This document shows, one piece after another, positions 5,827 to 6,695 of a stretch of 6,695 bases of DNA. Source of the DNA: a bacterium (lineage in GTDB: Bacteria; Chlamydiota; Chlamydiia; Chlamydiales; Rhabdochlamydiaceae); contig JAKAAD010000055.1 in assembly GCA_021802305.1 (NCBI GenBank), positions 1 through 6,695 of the forward strand, given 5' to 3'. Both the position numbers and the translations under genes were made by a program. Position 1 is the stretch's first letter; each line of letters opens with the position of its first letter. Under the pieces are notes generated by a model, which was not told the origin of the DNA, did no database searches, and saw only the letters and a program-made list of their open reading frames with translations.

Positions 5827-6009
5827 TTACTTCCTTAGGAGTACTTTTATGTGATTGCGCGCCCGATTGAGCAACACAAAAAGTGCTCCCGAAAGCAACT
5901 CTCCGGGGAAGAGTCGTTCCACAGTAGCGCTCAATCCCTCAAAACTCTTGTGCATGTTAATAAGGTCTTTGCATAAAAATATGCGGACATGAGCAGGGAG
6001 TGTTAACAC
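5827..6009 (-). pseudogene. tnpB: IS66 accessory protein TnpB, C-terminally truncated
   Basis: From GTG 6009 it reads VLTLPAHVRIFLCKDLINMH, then KSFEGLSATVERLFPGELLSGALFVLLNR, the conserved core of IS66 TnpB ('DMRKSFDGL...PLSG.LFVF.NR'). It then ends in HIKVLLRK and a stop, where family members continue with YWDxDGxxxWYKRLExG for about 40 more residues. The stop lies next to the tnpC Shine-Dalgarno, so a deletion has fused the middle of tnpB to the start of tnpC. The frame is open further upstream to 6060, but the GTG overlaps the end of tnpA by 7 nt, a natural arrangement for these genes. Confidence 0.8.
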
Positions 6010-6312
6010 GATAGCTCGGCAAACAAAGCGAAGAGCCGTTTGCGCAAAAGAAGATCGCAATCGTTGTTCATGCGTACAAAGGTTCCTCGTGCTTGTACAG
6101 AGATTGTACTCGAATGCTTTATATTTTCAGTTCGGTAAAATTGCTTTTCTGCAGCTCATTGGGAAAGAGCGTTCTTTTCCAATAGTGGAAGGTAGTTGGA
6201 TAGATATGATGTTGTAGGCACCATGTCTTAATGGGTAGGCCGCTCTGGCATTGTTGTTCCATGCGATTTTTTTCCATTCGTCTACTTTTTCTTCCGATAC
6301 TTGTGTTGGCAT
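6003..6312 (-). pseudogene. tnpA: IS66 TnpA remnant with two frameshifts
   Basis: Starting at ATG 6312 (AAGGAG 7 nt upstream), the product begins MPTQVSEEKVDEWKKIAWNN. In the next frame it continues SGLPIKTWCLQHHIYPTTFH and YWKRTLFPNELQKSNFTE, a classic TnpA helix-turn-helix pattern ('SGLS...WC..H.I....F.YWK..L'). A third frame (about 6117-6003) carries SVQARGTFVRMNNDCDLLLR, which fits a TnpA C-terminus, and ends with TAA overlapping the tnpB GTG. Both shifts are explained by loss of one base each, near 6240-6256 and near 6120. Confidence 0.75.
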
Positions 6313-6319
6313 AAAGAGA

Positions 6320-6325
6320 CTCCTT
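6320..6325 (-). promoter_or_regulatory. Ribosome binding site of tnpA
   Basis: AAGGAG on the minus strand lies 7 nt before ATG 6312, supporting that ATG as the original tnpA start. Confidence 0.6.
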
Positions 6326-6356
6326 AGTTTGAAAAAACAGAGAGTGTCGCATGCAG

Positions 6357-6695
6357 CTATATCTCCATACTATTAGGGTCCTGACTTTCTGACGCTTGTT
6401 GACCGGGCAGCTGCTTATTTCCCATAGGAGAATAAGGCATAGCAAATAATAACGCATTGATTAAATCAAACGTTTTCTGCCGCCACCAATTGATTTTCTT
6501 CTCTATCTCGCGTAAAGCCTCAATCCCAAACTGACGACGGACACCATCTATAAATTCATCTTTGCATTTGTTTACCCAAGCCGATGCCACGCCCAATTCA
6601 TCACGAAGTGTTTGGATTGGATCCTCCTTGTTATTAGATGCCGTAGTTTGCTTCATTTGCTCGTTATTACTCGACTTCTTTGCTTCTACTTCTTC
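6357..6695 (-). CDS. Unrecognised hydrophilic protein, C-terminal 112 residues (5' end outside window)
   Basis: The minus frame is open from the right edge of the window to TAG at 6359-6357. An ATG at 6656 exists, but 13 further codons upstream stay open and rich in Glu, Lys, Ser and Asn, and no Shine-Dalgarno precedes the ATG. The gene most likely continues beyond the window. The visible part has a Ser/Asn/Gln/Thr-rich stretch (two SNN motifs about 17 residues apart), a charged region likely to be helical around DELGVASAWVNKCKDEFIDG to EIEKKINWWRQKTFDLINAL, and a polar Pro/Gln/Ser tail. No membrane segment or known motif is evident. The tail may have been altered by the adjacent IS66 insertion, whose tnpA begins 44 bp beyond the stop. 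I do not recognise the family. Confidence 0.55.
   Translation of the reverse strand, partial: EEVEAKKSSNNEQMKQTTASNNKEDPIQTLRDELGVASAWVNKCKDEFIDGVRRQFGIEALREIEKKINWWRQKTFDLINALLFAMPYSPMGNKQLPGQQASESQDPNSMEI

Larger units (their letters stand above)
5402..6312 (-). mobile_element. Decayed IS66-family insertion sequence
   Basis: Three consecutive minus-strand fragments match, in order, the tnpA-tnpB-tnpC set that defines IS66-family elements. The whole is about 0.9 kb against roughly 2.5 kb for an intact element. TnpA carries two frameshifts. TnpB loses its C-terminal third. TnpC has one frameshift, a large internal deletion and a truncated C-terminus. The element cannot be active. I could not identify terminal inverted repeats or a target-site duplication, so the boundaries given are those of the coding remnants. 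The upstream end probably lies between 6326 and 6356, and the downstream end appears lost. Confidence 0.85.

Noticed and set aside
6003..6312. Programmed frameshifting as the explanation of the broken IS66 genes
   Set aside because: There are several shifts in different genes plus large deletions, and IS66 elements normally do not rely on frameshifting for these proteins. Decay explains everything.
1..6695. tRNA, rRNA, riboswitch or CRISPR array
   Set aside because: No cloverleaf with a tRNA-like T-arm, no rRNA-like conserved stretch and no regularly spaced repeats were seen on either strand by eye.

Overview
The window suggests a Gram-negative, host-dependent bacterium, most plausibly a chlamydia-like organism (Chlamydiota outside Chlamydiaceae). 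The main clues are the N-terminus of a TLC/NTT-type nucleotide transporter (the 'energy parasite' family of Chlamydiales, Rickettsiales and plastids) at the left edge and an LPS heptosyltransferase I. The exact lineage is inference, because no taxonomic marker gene is present.

Left part (1-2316): the nucleotide transporter (minus, cut off by the window start) diverges from a small heat-shock protein (Hsp20, plus). The two candidate promoters lie in the same ~30 bp. Hsp20 converges with a cyclase/formamidase-like metal hydrolase (minus). That gene in turn diverges, across 39 bp, from adenylate kinase (plus), which has a four-cysteine zinc LID. Transporter and adenylate kinase both handle adenine nucleotides but are not in one transcription unit.

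Middle (2338-5090): a tight three-gene minus-strand operon. In order of transcription it encodes a small Fe(II)/2-oxoglutarate oxygenase (5017-4385), heptosyltransferase I WaaC (4388-3363, joined by an ATGA overlap) and a TauD/clavaminate-synthase-like Fe(II)/2-oxoglutarate oxygenase (3333-2338). A sigma70-like promoter and a clear Shine-Dalgarno precede the first gene. Two unrelated oxygenases bracketing a core-LPS glycosyltransferase suggest a lipid A/core-sugar hydroxylation module. This is the most interesting biology here, but it is inferred from context.

Right part (5091-6695): decayed mobile DNA. A ~200-bp GC-rich patch of degenerate coding sequence (5198-5398) is followed by an IS66-family element (about 5402-6312, minus). 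Its tnpA, tnpB and tnpC are all recognisable but broken by frameshifts and deletions. The window ends in the 3' part of an unrecognised, hydrophilic minus-strand gene (6357 to the right edge). I saw no tRNA, rRNA or CRISPR array.
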